In this document: in pieces, positions 44,785-53,427 of the stretch
Position numbering within the stretch: the first letter of the stretch is position 1
How the letters are laid out: every line of letters starts with the position of its first letter
Source of the DNA: Thermaurantimonas sp046299575
Lineage (GTDB): Bacteria > Bacteroidota > Bacteroidia > Flavobacteriales > Schleiferiaceae
Direction: 5' to 3'
DNA length: 64,000 nucleotides
Assembly: GCF_046299575.1 (NCBI RefSeq)
Contig: NZ_JBKBHX010000003.1
Coordinates: forward strand, 256,405-320,404
Program-made: the position numbers and the translations under genes
Notes under the pieces: model-generated
What the model was told of the DNA's origin: nothing
What the model saw: only the letters and a program-made list of their open reading frames with translations
The model's database searches: none

Positions 44785-45399
44785 ATGTACAAAGTGAACA
44801 TTCAAAATTCGCTTCTTGCAATCGGGGGCAAACCCATTCGAAGACCCGACTGGCTGATCGATTATTATAATAATTTTCCTTTTGACATGATAATCAATCA
44901 GTTAGAAAATTCGCCTGTCACTTTGTACTATCATATTAAGGCTGATAACAACGAAGAAGAAGTGTGGAAAGAATTTACAAAATATTTTGAGATGATTCAA
45001 GCCGCTGGCGGTGTTGTCAAAAATAAAGATGGGAAATTTCTGATAATTAAACGCCATGGTAAGTTTGACCTACCCAAAGGCAAGGTTGAAGAATATGAAA
45101 ACTTAAAAGATGCTGCTCTTAGAGAGGTAGCCGAGGAATGCGGCATTAAAAACTGTACCCTCGATGCAGAAGAGCCAACAATATCATATCACACTTACAG
45201 CATTGATGGTAAGCGCGTGTTGAAGAAAACGCATTGGTTTCCGATGACCGTAGATGATCCATTATATTTGTTCAAGCCTCAAACGGAAGAAGGAATTACG
45301 GATGTCTTCTGGCTTGAGCCAGAAAAGTTAAATACCATCTTTTCAAATACATATCCAAACATCAAAGACTTGTTAATTCACTTTTCACAAAAAAAATAA
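44785..45399 (+). CDS. NUDIX hydrolase
   Basis: A 204-residue protein. I start at ATG 44785 because the longer frame from 44758 enters pyrE. The Nudix box runs 99-121 (GKVEEYENLKDAALRE, then VAEECG), with the metal-binding Glu residues in place. About 65 N-terminal residues precede the Nudix domain. It should hydrolyse a nucleoside diphosphate linked to another group; the substrate is unknown. Confidence 0.9.
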   Translation: MYKVNIQNSLLAIGGKPIRRPDWLIDYYNNFPFDMIINQLENSPVTLYYHIKADNNEEEVWKEFTKYFEMIQAAGGVVKNKDGKFLIIKRHGKFDLPKGKVEEYENLKDAALREVAEECGIKNCTLDAEEPTISYHTYSIDGKRVLKKTHWFPMTVDDPLYLFKPQTEEGITDVFWLEPEKLNTIFSNTYPNIKDLLIHFSQKK

Positions 45400-45460
45400 A
45401 CGTTCTGTAGAGTTTTGTCTCAAATTCATGATTTAGAATTTTATTGCCTAGTCATTCCTT

Positions 45461-45468
45461 TATTTTTG
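45461..45468 (+). promoter_or_regulatory. Putative -7 box (TATTTTTG) of ahcY
   Basis: TATTTTTG fits TAnnTTTG and lies 20 bp before the ahcY ATG. A TTG at 45444 is too close for a standard -33 element. Confidence 0.45.
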
Positions 45469-45488
45469 TGACAAATTCTTAAACATAA

Positions 45489-46805
45489 ATGAACACAACG
45501 GAAACAACTTACATTCCTTACAAAGTAAAAGACATCTCACTGGCCGAATGGGGACGGAAGGAGATTCAGCTTGCTGAAGCTGAAATGCCGGGATTGATGA
45601 CTCTGCGTAAAAAATACGGAGAAAGCAAACCCCTGAAAGGGGCCCGTATAGCCGGCTGTTTACACATGACCATACAAACTGCAGTTTTAATCGAAACATT
45701 GGTAGAACTCGGAGCTGAGGTAACATGGTCGTCTTGCAACATTTTTTCAACCCAAGATCATGCAGCTGCAGCTATTGCTGCTCGTGGCATTTCAGTATAT
45801 GCATGGAAGGGAATGACCGAAGAAGAATTTGATTGGTGCATCGAGCAAACCCTTTTCTTTGGTCCTGAGCGCAAGCCTCTTAACATGATCCTCGACGACG
45901 GTGGCGACCTTACAAATATGGTATTAGATCGCTATCCTGAGTTGGTAGCTGGTATTCGCGGTATTTCAGAAGAAACTACCACCGGTGTACACCGCTTATA
46001 TGAGCGTATGAAAAAAGGTACATTGCCACTTCCAGCTATTAATATTAATGACTCAGTTACAAAATCAAAATTTGACAATAAATACGGCTGTCGCGAATCA
46101 GCTGTAGATGCTGTTCGCCGTGCTACTGATGTAATGATTGCTGGTAAAGTGGTAGTAGTAGCTGGCTATGGCGACGTGGGAAAAGGCACGGCTGCCTCCT
46201 TCAGAGGTGCAGGTGCACGCGTGATTGTGACCGAAATAGACCCCATCTGTGCCCTGCAGGCGGCTATGGATGGTTATGAAGTGAAGAAGATGATCAACGC
46301 CGTGCCATTGGCCGATATTGTAATCACCGCAACGGGCAACTGCGACATTATACGCGAAGAGCACTTCCGACTGATGAAGGATAAAACCATCGTGTGCAAC
46401 ATCGGACACTTTGACAACGAAATCGATGTTGCCTGGCTAAAGAAGAACTACGGCCATACGCGCATTAACATTAAGCCGCAAGTAGATCTTTACAACGTTG
46501 ATGGAAAAGATATCATACTTCTGGCTGAAGGTCGTCTTGTAAACCTAGGTTGTGCAACCGGGCATCCATCCTTTGTAATGTCTAATTCCTTTACCAACCA
46601 AGTGCTCGCTCAAATCGAATTGTGGAACAACCACGACAAATACGAAAACAAAGTTTACACATTACCGAAACATCTCGATGAGATGGTGGCAAGACTGCAC
46701 TTGGAAAAAATCGGCGTAGAGCTCGACGAGCTTACACCCAAACAAGCCGAATATATAGGTGTAGATATAAACGGACCATTTAAGCCTGAATATTATCGTT
46801 ATTAA
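45489..46805 (+). CDS. ahcY: Adenosylhomocysteinase
   Basis: A 438-residue NAD-dependent enzyme that splits S-adenosylhomocysteine into adenosine and homocysteine. Substrate-site GCLHMTIQTAVLIETLVELG near 57-76, the NAD-binding VVVAGYGDVGKG near 219-230 and the C-terminal FKPEYYRY are all classic. It recycles the by-product of methylation. Single gene with its own terminator. Confidence 0.98.
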   Translation: MNTTETTYIPYKVKDISLAEWGRKEIQLAEAEMPGLMTLRKKYGESKPLKGARIAGCLHMTIQTAVLIETLVELGAEVTWSSCNIFSTQDHAAAAIAARGISVYAWKGMTEEEFDWCIEQTLFFGPERKPLNMILDDGGDLTNMVLDRYPELVAGIRGISEETTTGVHRLYERMKKGTLPLPAININDSVTKSKFDNKYGCRESAVDAVRRATDVMIAGKVVVVAGYGDVGKGTAASFRGAGARVIVTEIDPICALQAAMDGYEVKKMINAVPLADIVITATGNCDIIREEHFRLMKDKTIVCNIGHFDNEIDVAWLKKNYGHTRINIKPQVDLYNVDGKDIILLAEGRLVNLGCATGHPSFVMSNSFTNQVLAQIELWNNHDKYENKVYTLPKHLDEMVARLHLEKIGVELDELTPKQAEYIGVDINGPFKPEYYRY

Positions 46806-46819
46806 TGAAGAAATCAAGC

Positions 46820-46851
46820 AAAAAAGCCGACTTAAAAAGTCGGCTTTTTTG
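46820..46851 (+). terminator. Rho-independent terminator of ahcY
   Basis: AAAGCCGACTT pairs with AAGTCGGCTTT, closing a short A-rich loop, followed by six T. Confidence 0.9.
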
Positions 46852-46864
46852 TTTTAAAAATAAT

Positions 46865-46894
46865 AAAAAAACCGCCTGACAGGCGGTCTTTTTT
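46865..46894 (-). terminator. Rho-independent terminator of the small lipoprotein gene
   Basis: ACCGCCTG/CAGGCGGT type stem with A/T tracts on both sides. It lies 16 bp beyond the lipoprotein stop on the minus strand and could work in both directions. Confidence 0.85.
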
Positions 46895-46910
46895 AATGCA
46901 TTTTTGCCAA

Positions 46911-47114
46911 TTACTTTTGCTCGGCAGCAGGAGTTTCAGCTTGAGAAGCGCTATCAGCTTCAGCTGTTTCAGCAGCCTCTTCTTGATTTGACTCCTCAGT
47001 AGCAACTTCTTCAGTTGTTTGAGTTTCTTCTTGAGCAGTTTCTTCCTTAGCGTTGTTGCAAGCTACGAAAGCTACCATAGCAAGAGCAGCAAGAAACAAA
47101 TTGATTTTTTTCAT
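46911..47114 (-). CDS. Small acidic lipoprotein
   Basis: A 67-residue protein. The start is ATG 47114 (MKKINLFLAALAMVAFVACN), giving a lipoprotein signal with lipid-modified Cys19. The mature part of about 48 residues is nearly all Glu, Ala, Thr, Gln and Ser (EETAQEETQTTEEVATEES), disordered and strongly negative. A consensus promoter and a terminator flank it, so it is likely real and well expressed. Function unknown; perhaps an envelope spacer. Confidence 0.85.
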   Translation of the reverse strand: MKKINLFLAALAMVAFVACNNAKEETAQEETQTTEEVATEESNQEEAAETAEADSASQAETPAAEQK

Positions 47115-47148
47115 GACGCGTAATTTTAAATTGATTAATAAACTGCTA

Positions 47149-47180
47149 CAAAAGTAGTAGCATTTTTTTTCTTTGTACAA
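47149..47180 (-). promoter_or_regulatory. Bacteroidota-type promoter of the small lipoprotein gene
   Basis: On the minus strand TTG, a 21-bp spacer, then TACTTTTG at 47149-47156. It would give a leader of about 30 nt. Confidence 0.6.
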
Positions 47181-47313
47181 TACCGAAAATGTGTTTTCAC
47201 TTGAGGTACAGAATGTTTTAATAAGATTTTAACATTGGTTGCTTTTTTAATCATTTTGATTTTTATTTATTCTTATTGATTATTCTTAATAAACCTATGT
47301 CAAAAGGGAGCAA

Positions 47314-47321
47314 TACATTTG
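47314..47321 (+). promoter_or_regulatory. Putative -7 box (TACATTTG) of the polyprenyl synthase gene
   Basis: TACATTTG fits TAnnTTTG and lies 28 bp before the ATG at 47350. No clear -33 box. Confidence 0.45.
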
Positions 47322-47349
47322 TTTTAGTTTAACATGATTTTTCTACTTT

Positions 47350-48327
47350 ATGAATTCGCTCGAAGAGTATAAAAATTTGATTGAAGACTCCATAATAAAG
47401 TATTCATCTGGCACCAAACCAGAAAATTTACACGATTCCATACGATACATACTTAGCCTCGGCGGCAAACGCATAAGACCGATACTCGTGCTCATGGGAT
47501 ATGGCGTGTACAATGACCATGTAGAACGCGCCCTTCATCAAGCCCTTGCAATCGAGCTGTTTCACAACTTCACTTTAATACACGACGACATAATGGATAG
47601 GGCCGACTTGCGCAGAGGCAACCTCACTGTTCATAAAAAGTGGAACGAACCGACTGCCATACTTTCAGGCGATCTGATGCTCATCAAGGCCTATGAACTA
47701 CTTTGCGATGCTCCAGCACATTTGGTGCAGCCAATGCTTCAAGCCTTTAACACTATGGCCACTGAAGTTTGCGAAGGTCAACAAATGGATATGGATTTTG
47801 AACAGCGAACCGATTTAAGCGAAGAGGAATACATCGATATGATTCGCAAAAAAACTTCTGTACTCATCGGCGCTGCAATACAAATAGGAGCACTGCGTGC
47901 CGGAGCAGATGCCTCTGAAGCCGGATTGCTGTACGAATTTGGTGTCAATATTGGCCTGGCCTTTCAAATGTTGGATGATTACTTAGATGTATTCGGACAA
48001 TCAGAAAAAACCGGAAAAATAGAAGGCGGTGATGTGCTTAATAGAAAGAAGACTCTTCTTTTTCTACATTGTTATCGCCATGCAGATGAACAATCGAAAA
48101 ACGAATTGCTTTCGATTTATGAAAATCGCTCTTCGAAATCGGATGCTGAAAAAGTACACACGGCTCGAGAGCTTTTTAAGAAAGCAGGTTCAGATAAATA
48201 TCTCTACCAAAAGGCGGAAGATTACTATCACATAGGTTTAAATCTATTGAAAAGTGCTGATTTTCAAAGAGAGCGCATCAAACCCCTCCTAACTCTGGCA
48301 GAGTATCTCATGCAAAGAGAAAATTAA
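47350..48327 (+). CDS. Polyprenyl diphosphate synthase (long-chain trans type)
   Basis: A 325-residue prenyltransferase. The first Asp-rich motif is HDDIMDRADLRRG near 80-92 and the second is LDDYLDVFG near 209-217. GGKRIRPIL near 38-46 binds diphosphate. The small residues before the first Asp motif suggest a medium-to-long product, such as the side chain of menaquinone. Chain length cannot be fixed from sequence. Confidence 0.92.
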   Translation: MNSLEEYKNLIEDSIIKYSSGTKPENLHDSIRYILSLGGKRIRPILVLMGYGVYNDHVERALHQALAIELFHNFTLIHDDIMDRADLRRGNLTVHKKWNEPTAILSGDLMLIKAYELLCDAPAHLVQPMLQAFNTMATEVCEGQQMDMDFEQRTDLSEEEYIDMIRKKTSVLIGAAIQIGALRAGADASEAGLLYEFGVNIGLAFQMLDDYLDVFGQSEKTGKIEGGDVLNRKKTLLFLHCYRHADEQSKNELLSIYENRSSKSDAEKVHTARELFKKAGSDKYLYQKAEDYYHIGLNLLKSADFQRERIKPLLTLAEYLMQREN

Positions 48328-48355
48328 AAAAAAGGGGGCATAAGCCCCTTTTTTT
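48328..48355 (+). terminator. Bidirectional terminator between polyprenyl synthase and acyl-CoA synthetase genes
   Basis: GGGGC/GCCCC stem with an ATAA loop, extended by A/T tracts, ending in seven T. It touches the stop of the convergent acyl-CoA synthetase gene. Confidence 0.85.
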
Positions 48356-50120
48356 ATGCGTAAATCTTTTTATAAAGATCTTCGTATTTTTTAAGAATTA
48401 CTTTCCTGCGCAACTTCATGGTGGGGGTCAGATGCCCAGCTTCGATTGACCAAACATCGGGAGTAAGCTCAAATTTTTTAATTTTTTCCCAATTTCCAAA
48501 TTCTTCGTTGTATCGATCCACTTCTTTTTGTATTCTTTCAATTACTTTCGGATTTTTAATGATTTCTTCGTTTGAAGTGTATGGAATTCCCTTTCTTTCG
48601 CACCATTGCTTTAAGAAGACAAAATCAGGCTGAATAAAGGCAGCAGGATGTTTTTCATTTTCGCCAATCACCATGATTTGCTCAATGAAACGGCTTTCTT
48701 TGAACTTGTTTTCCATGATTTGAGGCGCAATGTATTTGCCTCCCGATGTTTTGAAAATCTCCTTTTTACGGTCGGTGATTTTTAAAAATTGCCCTTCAAC
48801 CATTTCGCCGATATCACCTGTATGGAAGAATCCATCTGCATCGATCACTTCAGCGGTCAATTCTGGCTTTTTGTAATATCCCATCATCACATTAGGTCCT
48901 TTTACCAGGATTTCGCCGTCTTCGGCAATTTTTACAATACACTCATTAATGGGACGGCCTACAGTGCCAATTCTGGTGCCATCGTTTTTCGGACAGTTTA
49001 CAGCTATAACGGGCGAAGTTTCTGTAAGGCCATAGCCCTCTTGTATATTAATTCCGGCGGCCAGAAAAATTCGACAGAGTCGGGGATTAAGCGCAGCTGC
49101 ACCAGAAGCTACGGCCAAAACCCTTCCGCCAAGGGCCTCTTGCCATTTCTTGAAGATAAGTTTACGGGCAATTGCGAGTTTAATTTTATAAAAAAGACTT
49201 TTACCTTTAATATCATACTCTTCAGCGAGTCCTACAGCCCAATAAAACAGCGCCTTCTTGATGCCCGTAAGAGTCGCGCCTTTGTCCATAATTTTAACAA
49301 AGACTTTCTCCAAGAGCCTTGGCACAGCTGTGAAGATGGTCGGACGTACTTCGCGCAGATTTTCGCCTATGGTATCCATGCTTTCGGCATAATACACTGA
49401 AATAAAGTTGTAACAATACAAATAATTGAGCATGCGTTCGTAAATGTGGCACATTGGAAGAAAACTGAGAGCCACCCCTCCATCGGTAATGGGCAAACGG
49501 TCCTGGCAATTCATTACATTGCTGGCGATGTTTCGATGGCTGAGCATTACGCCTTTTGGCCTGCCTGTTGTACCTGAGGTATAAATGAGGGTAGCCAGTT
49601 GCTCAGGCTTAATGCTTTGCATGATCGATTTCAACTCAGCGCGCCTGCCGGAGTTTTTGCCAAGCTCTACTACCTCCTTGTAGTTAGGCAAATCTGGTTC
49701 TTCATCAAAAACATATATTTTTGAGAGTGTAGGCACTTGTGATTTTATGCGCATGACTTTCTCGTAAAGCGGGCGGTCTGAAACAAAGCAGATTTTTACC
49801 TCAGCATCGTTAAAAATGTAGATGTAATCATCTTCGGAGGCTGTGGGATACACAGGCACATTGATGGCTCCGCATTGCATGATGCCGATATCGCAGAAGT
49901 TCCATTCAAAACGGTTGTTGGTGCTGATTAAAGCGACTTTGTCATCGGGCTTTATGCCTAGTTCCATTAAGCCAAGCGCAATGTGTTCAGCTGCTTCTAC
50001 ATATTCTTTTGTCGAGATTTCAATCCATTTCCCATTTCGTTTAGATGCTAATGAAACGGACAAAGGCTTTTTTTCGAGCTGGTATTTTGGGAAGTCGAAA
50101 AGTCTTGTAGGCTGATTCAT
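48354..50120 (-). CDS. Long-chain acyl-CoA synthetase (AMP-binding)
   Basis: A 588-residue adenylate-forming enzyme. The AMP-binding P-loop is LIYTSGTTGRPKGVMLSH near 178-195. GYGLTETSP lies near 355, and YKKPELTAEVIDADGFFHTGDIG with the adenylation Asp and the hinge TDRKKEIFKTSGGKYIAP lies near 440-470. It resembles the FadD15-like class that activates long fatty acids. It is cytoplasmic or membrane-associated. Stand-alone gene. Confidence 0.93.
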   Translation of the reverse strand: MNQPTRLFDFPKYQLEKKPLSVSLASKRNGKWIEISTKEYVEAAEHIALGLMELGIKPDDKVALISTNNRFEWNFCDIGIMQCGAINVPVYPTASEDDYIYIFNDAEVKICFVSDRPLYEKVMRIKSQVPTLSKIYVFDEEPDLPNYKEVVELGKNSGRRAELKSIMQSIKPEQLATLIYTSGTTGRPKGVMLSHRNIASNVMNCQDRLPITDGGVALSFLPMCHIYERMLNYLYCYNFISVYYAESMDTIGENLREVRPTIFTAVPRLLEKVFVKIMDKGATLTGIKKALFYWAVGLAEEYDIKGKSLFYKIKLAIARKLIFKKWQEALGGRVLAVASGAAALNPRLCRIFLAAGINIQEGYGLTETSPVIAVNCPKNDGTRIGTVGRPINECIVKIAEDGEILVKGPNVMMGYYKKPELTAEVIDADGFFHTGDIGEMVEGQFLKITDRKKEIFKTSGGKYIAPQIMENKFKESRFIEQIMVIGENEKHPAAFIQPDFVFLKQWCERKGIPYTSNEEIIKNPKVIERIQKEVDRYNEEFGNWEKIKKFELTPDVWSIEAGHLTPTMKLRRKVILKKYEDLYKKIYA

Positions 50121-50203
50121 TGTTAATGAATTTTTAATGTTTGCAAATAAAACATATTACAACGTTAATTGGGAAGATTGTTTATCAAAAAAATGTTGTT
50201 AAA

Positions 50204-50233
50204 CAAAAAAACCTCCCGATTGGGAGGTTTTTT
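50204..50233 (-). terminator. Rho-independent terminator of the DUF2795 gene
   Basis: AAACCTCCC pairs with GGGAGGTTT around a GATT loop, with A and T tracts on both sides, so it could act in either direction. Confidence 0.88.
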
Positions 50234-50247
50234 GTAGAAGTTGGTGG

Positions 50248-50472
50248 TTAATACTCGTCTTCGTTCCAAAGGAAGTCTTCCTGAGTGGGATAATCCGGCC
50301 ATATGTCTTCGATCGACTCATAGATTTCTCCTTCATCATCTTCTATGGCCTGCAGGTTTTCGATTACCTCTAATGGCGCACCAGTACGAATCGCGTAATC
50401 TATGAGCTCATCCTTTGTGGCCGGCCAAGGTGCATCACTGAGGTAAGAGGCTAATTCAAGCGTCCAGTACAT
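50248..50472 (-). CDS. DUF2795 domain protein
   Basis: A 74-residue acidic protein. I start at ATG 50472 (MYWTLELASYLSDAPWPATK). The core ELASYLSDAPWPATKDELIDYAIRTGAP followed by EVIENLQAIEDDEGE is the small DUF2795 helical domain (only parts quoted: AIRTGAPLEVIENLQ). The end is Asp/Glu/Trp-rich. Its function is unknown; it is frequent in Bacteroidota. Confidence 0.85.
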   Translation of the reverse strand: MYWTLELASYLSDAPWPATKDELIDYAIRTGAPLEVIENLQAIEDDEGEIYESIEDIWPDYPTQEDFLWNEDEY

Positions 50473-50555
50473 CGTCCGGGGTTTTAAAATTTTTTGCAAA
50501 AGTATAAAAAATTTATGGAATATTTCAAAATCGTGTAAACAGCATCTTATTGAAT

Positions 50556-51104
50556 TTATGATGTTGATTTCCAGTGGATTTCTTGAGAGCCGGTGAGAAA
50601 TAATGTGAATCTTGCCAGTGTAAAGAAGTAGTCTGAGAGTCTGTTAAGAAACTTGATAATGCCTGGATCGACTTGCTCTTCAGAAGCAAGTAATACGACA
50701 ATTCGTTCGGCTCTTCGGCATACACAGCGCGCGAGGTGACAATACGATGCGACCGGGTGTCCTCCGGGTAAAATAAAGTTTTTTAAAGGCTTTAAGTGTT
50801 TAGTCATTTCGTCTATGTAGCCTTCCAAAGCTTCCGTAGAATCAGTAGGCCAAGGAGTGAGATACGACTTTGCTTGTTCATTTTCAGCAGCAAGATGGCT
50901 ACCGGCTAAAAAGAGCAGGTTCTGTATCTGATGTAGTTGGTTTATGATATCAGGATGCATGTATTCATCAGCTACTAAGCCTATCCATGAGTTGAGCTCA
51001 TCCAATGTACCGTAAGCTTCGATGCGGATGTGGTACTTTTCTACTCTACTGCCGCCAAGTAGAGACGTTTGACCCCCATCACCTGATTTCGTATAAATTT
51101 TCAT
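50556..51104 (-). CDS. Cob(I)alamin adenosyltransferase, PduO type
   Basis: A 182-residue ATP:cob(I)alamin adenosyltransferase. The ATP-binding start YTKSGDGGQTSLLGG is at 4-18, then YGTLDELNSWIG near 31-42, and the conserved ILPGGHPVASYCHLARCVCR near 111-130 and FLNRLSDYFF near 153-162. It makes adenosylcobalamin from reduced corrinoid. No B12-synthesis operon is present, so it probably serves salvage for a B12-dependent enzyme encoded elsewhere. Confidence 0.94.
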   Translation of the reverse strand: MKIYTKSGDGGQTSLLGGSRVEKYHIRIEAYGTLDELNSWIGLVADEYMHPDIINQLHQIQNLLFLAGSHLAAENEQAKSYLTPWPTDSTEALEGYIDEMTKHLKPLKNFILPGGHPVASYCHLARCVCRRAERIVVLLASEEQVDPGIIKFLNRLSDYFFTLARFTLFLTGSQEIHWKSTS

Positions 51105-51156
51105 TTGAGAATGGCTTTTGTGTATTATGTCAAAATTAGAGGGATGGAGGCCTTTT

Positions 51157-53148
51157 TTAAAAATCTTTAATTACAAAAACGGTTCGTCTGTTGAGCGCTC
51201 TACCTTGTTCGGTTTGATTGGAGGCAATCGGTTTGTCGGGGCCAAATCCTTTATACGACATACGCGAGGGCGATATTCCTTTATTAAGAAGGTATTCATA
51301 AACCACTTTTGCCCTGTTGTTCGAAAGCACCAGATTGTCTTCACGGGTACCCACATTATCGGTATGTCCCTGTATTTCAATATGTATGCTTTTGTTGGTT
51401 TTTAAAAACTCATAAAATTCTTCCAATATTCGAACAGCCCTTTTATCTAAAGCATACGAGTTCGTTTCGAAGTTGATATCATGCAATCGGTATTCTTCGC
51501 CCCGCTTGAGTTTTTTTACTTCAATTGTCTGTTGTTTTATTACAGACTCTTGCGATGCGTTGAGGTCTTCAGCAACGATGTAGCGCGAAGTGAAAGCAGT
51601 TCCTGCCTTTTCAGCCACCAACAGCAAATCTTCATTCTGCTGAGTTTGCAATGCTACGGCAAAGTCACCTGTAACTGTATCGATCCGCACAGTTGTCTCC
51701 TGGGCTGATTGCACTTTTTTAATTTTAACTTGCACATTTCCAGGCGATTGTCCGTTTTCATCTGTTAATCTGCCGGTAATTAGTCTTGTAAAGTTAGGAC
51801 GGGCACTTTTCGGCAACTCAAAGTAAAATACATCCCAGCCTCCTTTACCCTTAATCTTATCTGTGGAAATGTACCCTTTTGTGCCATCGAGGCTTACAAA
51901 AAGCCCCACTTCATCTGCCTCAGTATTTATAGGATAGCCAATATTCTGAGGAGCACTCCACTTTTGGGTTTGCAGATCGAGCTGAGTGTAAAAAATGTCG
52001 TGACCACCTATGCCGCCATGCCCGTTAGATGAGAAGTAAAGGGTTACTCCATCTGAATGGATGTAAGGCGATTTTTCGTCTTTTGATGTATTTACGGTAG
52101 GTCCTAAATTCTCAGGAGCACTCCATCTGCCATCGGGCAATCGATAGCATCGGTACAGGTCAAGGCCGCCTTGGCCTCCTTTGCGATTGGAGGCGAAGTA
52201 CAGCCAATCGCCATTGGCAGTCACAGAAGGTTGAGACTCCCATGAATCGGGCCTATTGATCAGCTCTCCCACACTTTGTGGTTCTGACCATCGGTCGTTT
52301 GAATAAGTTGAAATGTAAATATCGCAGTTCTGATAACCGGAGGGAAGCAATTCGCATATCGTGAAATACAGCTCCCTGTTATCGGCAGTGATTGACGGTC
52401 CGCCTTCGTTGTATTTTTGATTAAAGGGCGAAGGCAGGGGCTGTCCGCGTTCAAATTTTCCATCAGGTAAACGCCGTGCATAGGAAAACTTCTCAACAAC
52501 TCGCTCCACTGGTACAGGACCTGATTTTCGGTCAATTTCTTTACCCCGACGGGTGAAAAAGCACCATGAGCCATCTGGAGAGATGGTGGCCAAATATTCA
52601 TCTGCAGCTGTACAAATGTCCTCTAATGGCTTTGGATGAAAGTCAACCGGGTTTTCGCGCAGTCTTCGCTCCATGTCTAAACTATTAAGTATTGAACGCG
52701 CTTCACGGTCAAACTGCGGTTCTCGATCGGGATGCTGAATGTACTTTTTTAACAACTCAACGCCTTTGGAGGGCTGCCCATTTTCAATCAAAACCACTCC
52801 GGCATAAAATAAAACATCAGCTTTGTAGTCAGGACAAAGCTCCAAAAGACGCATCCATGCAGCCTCAGCTTCACGCATGCGTCCACCGCGTACAGCCGTC
52901 TCACCATATAGATATAAAACATGCGGGCAGTTGCGATCGAAATTCATCATCAAATCAGCATACCTTCTCATTTCTTGATAGTTCTTAGCCCGCCAAGCCT
53001 TATTCCATTTTTCTATTTGAGCTACTGCCTTTTCTGCACAAGGTTTCTCACAAGTTCCTAATTCGGGTTGTGCATATAATTTTGAAAAAAATTGAACTCC
53101 GGTTACAACAACAAAAGCAGCAAACAAATTATATTTGAAAAAAATCAT
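51157..53148 (-). CDS. TPR/PD40/CRD/OmpA-family protein (PorE-like architecture)
   Basis: A 663-residue exported protein. Signal peptide at 1-26 (ending LYAQ). TPR-like helices run about 30-165. PD40/WD40-like propeller blades run about 180-445 (repeats such as LYFASNRKGGQGGLDLYRC and YFSSNGHGGIGGHDIFY). A carboxypeptidase-regulatory-like fold runs about 447-530 (ITGRLTDENGQSPGNVQVKI). A C-terminal OmpA peptidoglycan-binding domain runs about 556-663 (IQGHTDNVGT, NNRAKVVYEYL). This is the domain order reported for the T9SS protein PorE of Porphyromonas, but many paralogues share it and this one lacks a lipobox. It probably links the outer membrane or a partner to the cell wall. Confidence 0.9.
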   Translation of the reverse strand: MIFFKYNLFAAFVVVTGVQFFSKLYAQPELGTCEKPCAEKAVAQIEKWNKAWRAKNYQEMRRYADLMMNFDRNCPHVLYLYGETAVRGGRMREAEAAWMRLLELCPDYKADVLFYAGVVLIENGQPSKGVELLKKYIQHPDREPQFDREARSILNSLDMERRLRENPVDFHPKPLEDICTAADEYLATISPDGSWCFFTRRGKEIDRKSGPVPVERVVEKFSYARRLPDGKFERGQPLPSPFNQKYNEGGPSITADNRELYFTICELLPSGYQNCDIYISTYSNDRWSEPQSVGELINRPDSWESQPSVTANGDWLYFASNRKGGQGGLDLYRCYRLPDGRWSAPENLGPTVNTSKDEKSPYIHSDGVTLYFSSNGHGGIGGHDIFYTQLDLQTQKWSAPQNIGYPINTEADEVGLFVSLDGTKGYISTDKIKGKGGWDVFYFELPKSARPNFTRLITGRLTDENGQSPGNVQVKIKKVQSAQETTVRIDTVTGDFAVALQTQQNEDLLLVAEKAGTAFTSRYIVAEDLNASQESVIKQQTIEVKKLKRGEEYRLHDINFETNSYALDKRAVRILEEFYEFLKTNKSIHIEIQGHTDNVGTREDNLVLSNNRAKVVYEYLLNKGISPSRMSYKGFGPDKPIASNQTEQGRALNRRTVFVIKDF
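53130..53137 (+). promoter_or_regulatory. Putative -7 box (TATATTTG) of the DUF2892 gene, inside the OmpA-family gene
   Basis: TATATTTG fits TAnnTTTG, 18 bp before the DUF2892 ATG. It lies within the start of the divergent OmpA-family gene. No clear -33 box. Confidence 0.4.
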
Positions 53149-53154
53149 AAACCT

Positions 53155-53361
53155 ATGAAAGCTAACGTTGGAAAGTTGGACAAAGGTATCCGATTAACGA
53201 TTGCAGTAGTAGCCTTAGTGCTTTATTTTACTAAAGTTTTGACCGGAACAGTAGGTATTGTTGCTCTTGTATTAGCTGGCCTGCTGGTATTCACATCGCT
53301 CGTAAATTTTTGCCCAGCTTATACGCTTTTTGGCATAAACACATGCGAAACAAAAAAATAA
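53155..53361 (+). CDS. DUF2892 (YgaP-like) inner-membrane protein
   Basis: A 68-residue protein starting at ATG 53155 (MKANVGKLDKGIRLTIAVVA). Two membrane helices (about 12-30 and 35-52) and the end FCPAYTLFGINTCETKK match DUF2892 proteins, which often carry Cys near the C-terminus and are associated with sulfur handling (YgaP has this domain after rhodanese). Only 6 bp separate its start codon from that of the divergent OmpA-family gene. Confidence 0.9.
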   Translation: MKANVGKLDKGIRLTIAVVALVLYFTKVLTGTVGIVALVLAGLLVFTSLVNFCPAYTLFGINTCETKK

Positions 53362-53391
53362 TTCCGGGAGCGATTTAACCTTACGTGTTTA

Positions 53392-53427
53392 AAACCGGTA
53401 ATCCTTTCGATTGCCGGTTTTTTTTTT
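53392..53427 (+). terminator. Rho-independent terminator of the DUF2892 gene
   Basis: A 12-bp stem from AAACCGGTAATC and GATTGCCGGTTT (one T-G pair) with a CTTTC loop, followed by a long T run. Confidence 0.92.

Noticed and set aside
45400..45488. SAH or SAM riboswitch before ahcY
   Set aside because: The gap is only 89 bp, AT-rich and contains the likely promoter; no stable structure was evident.
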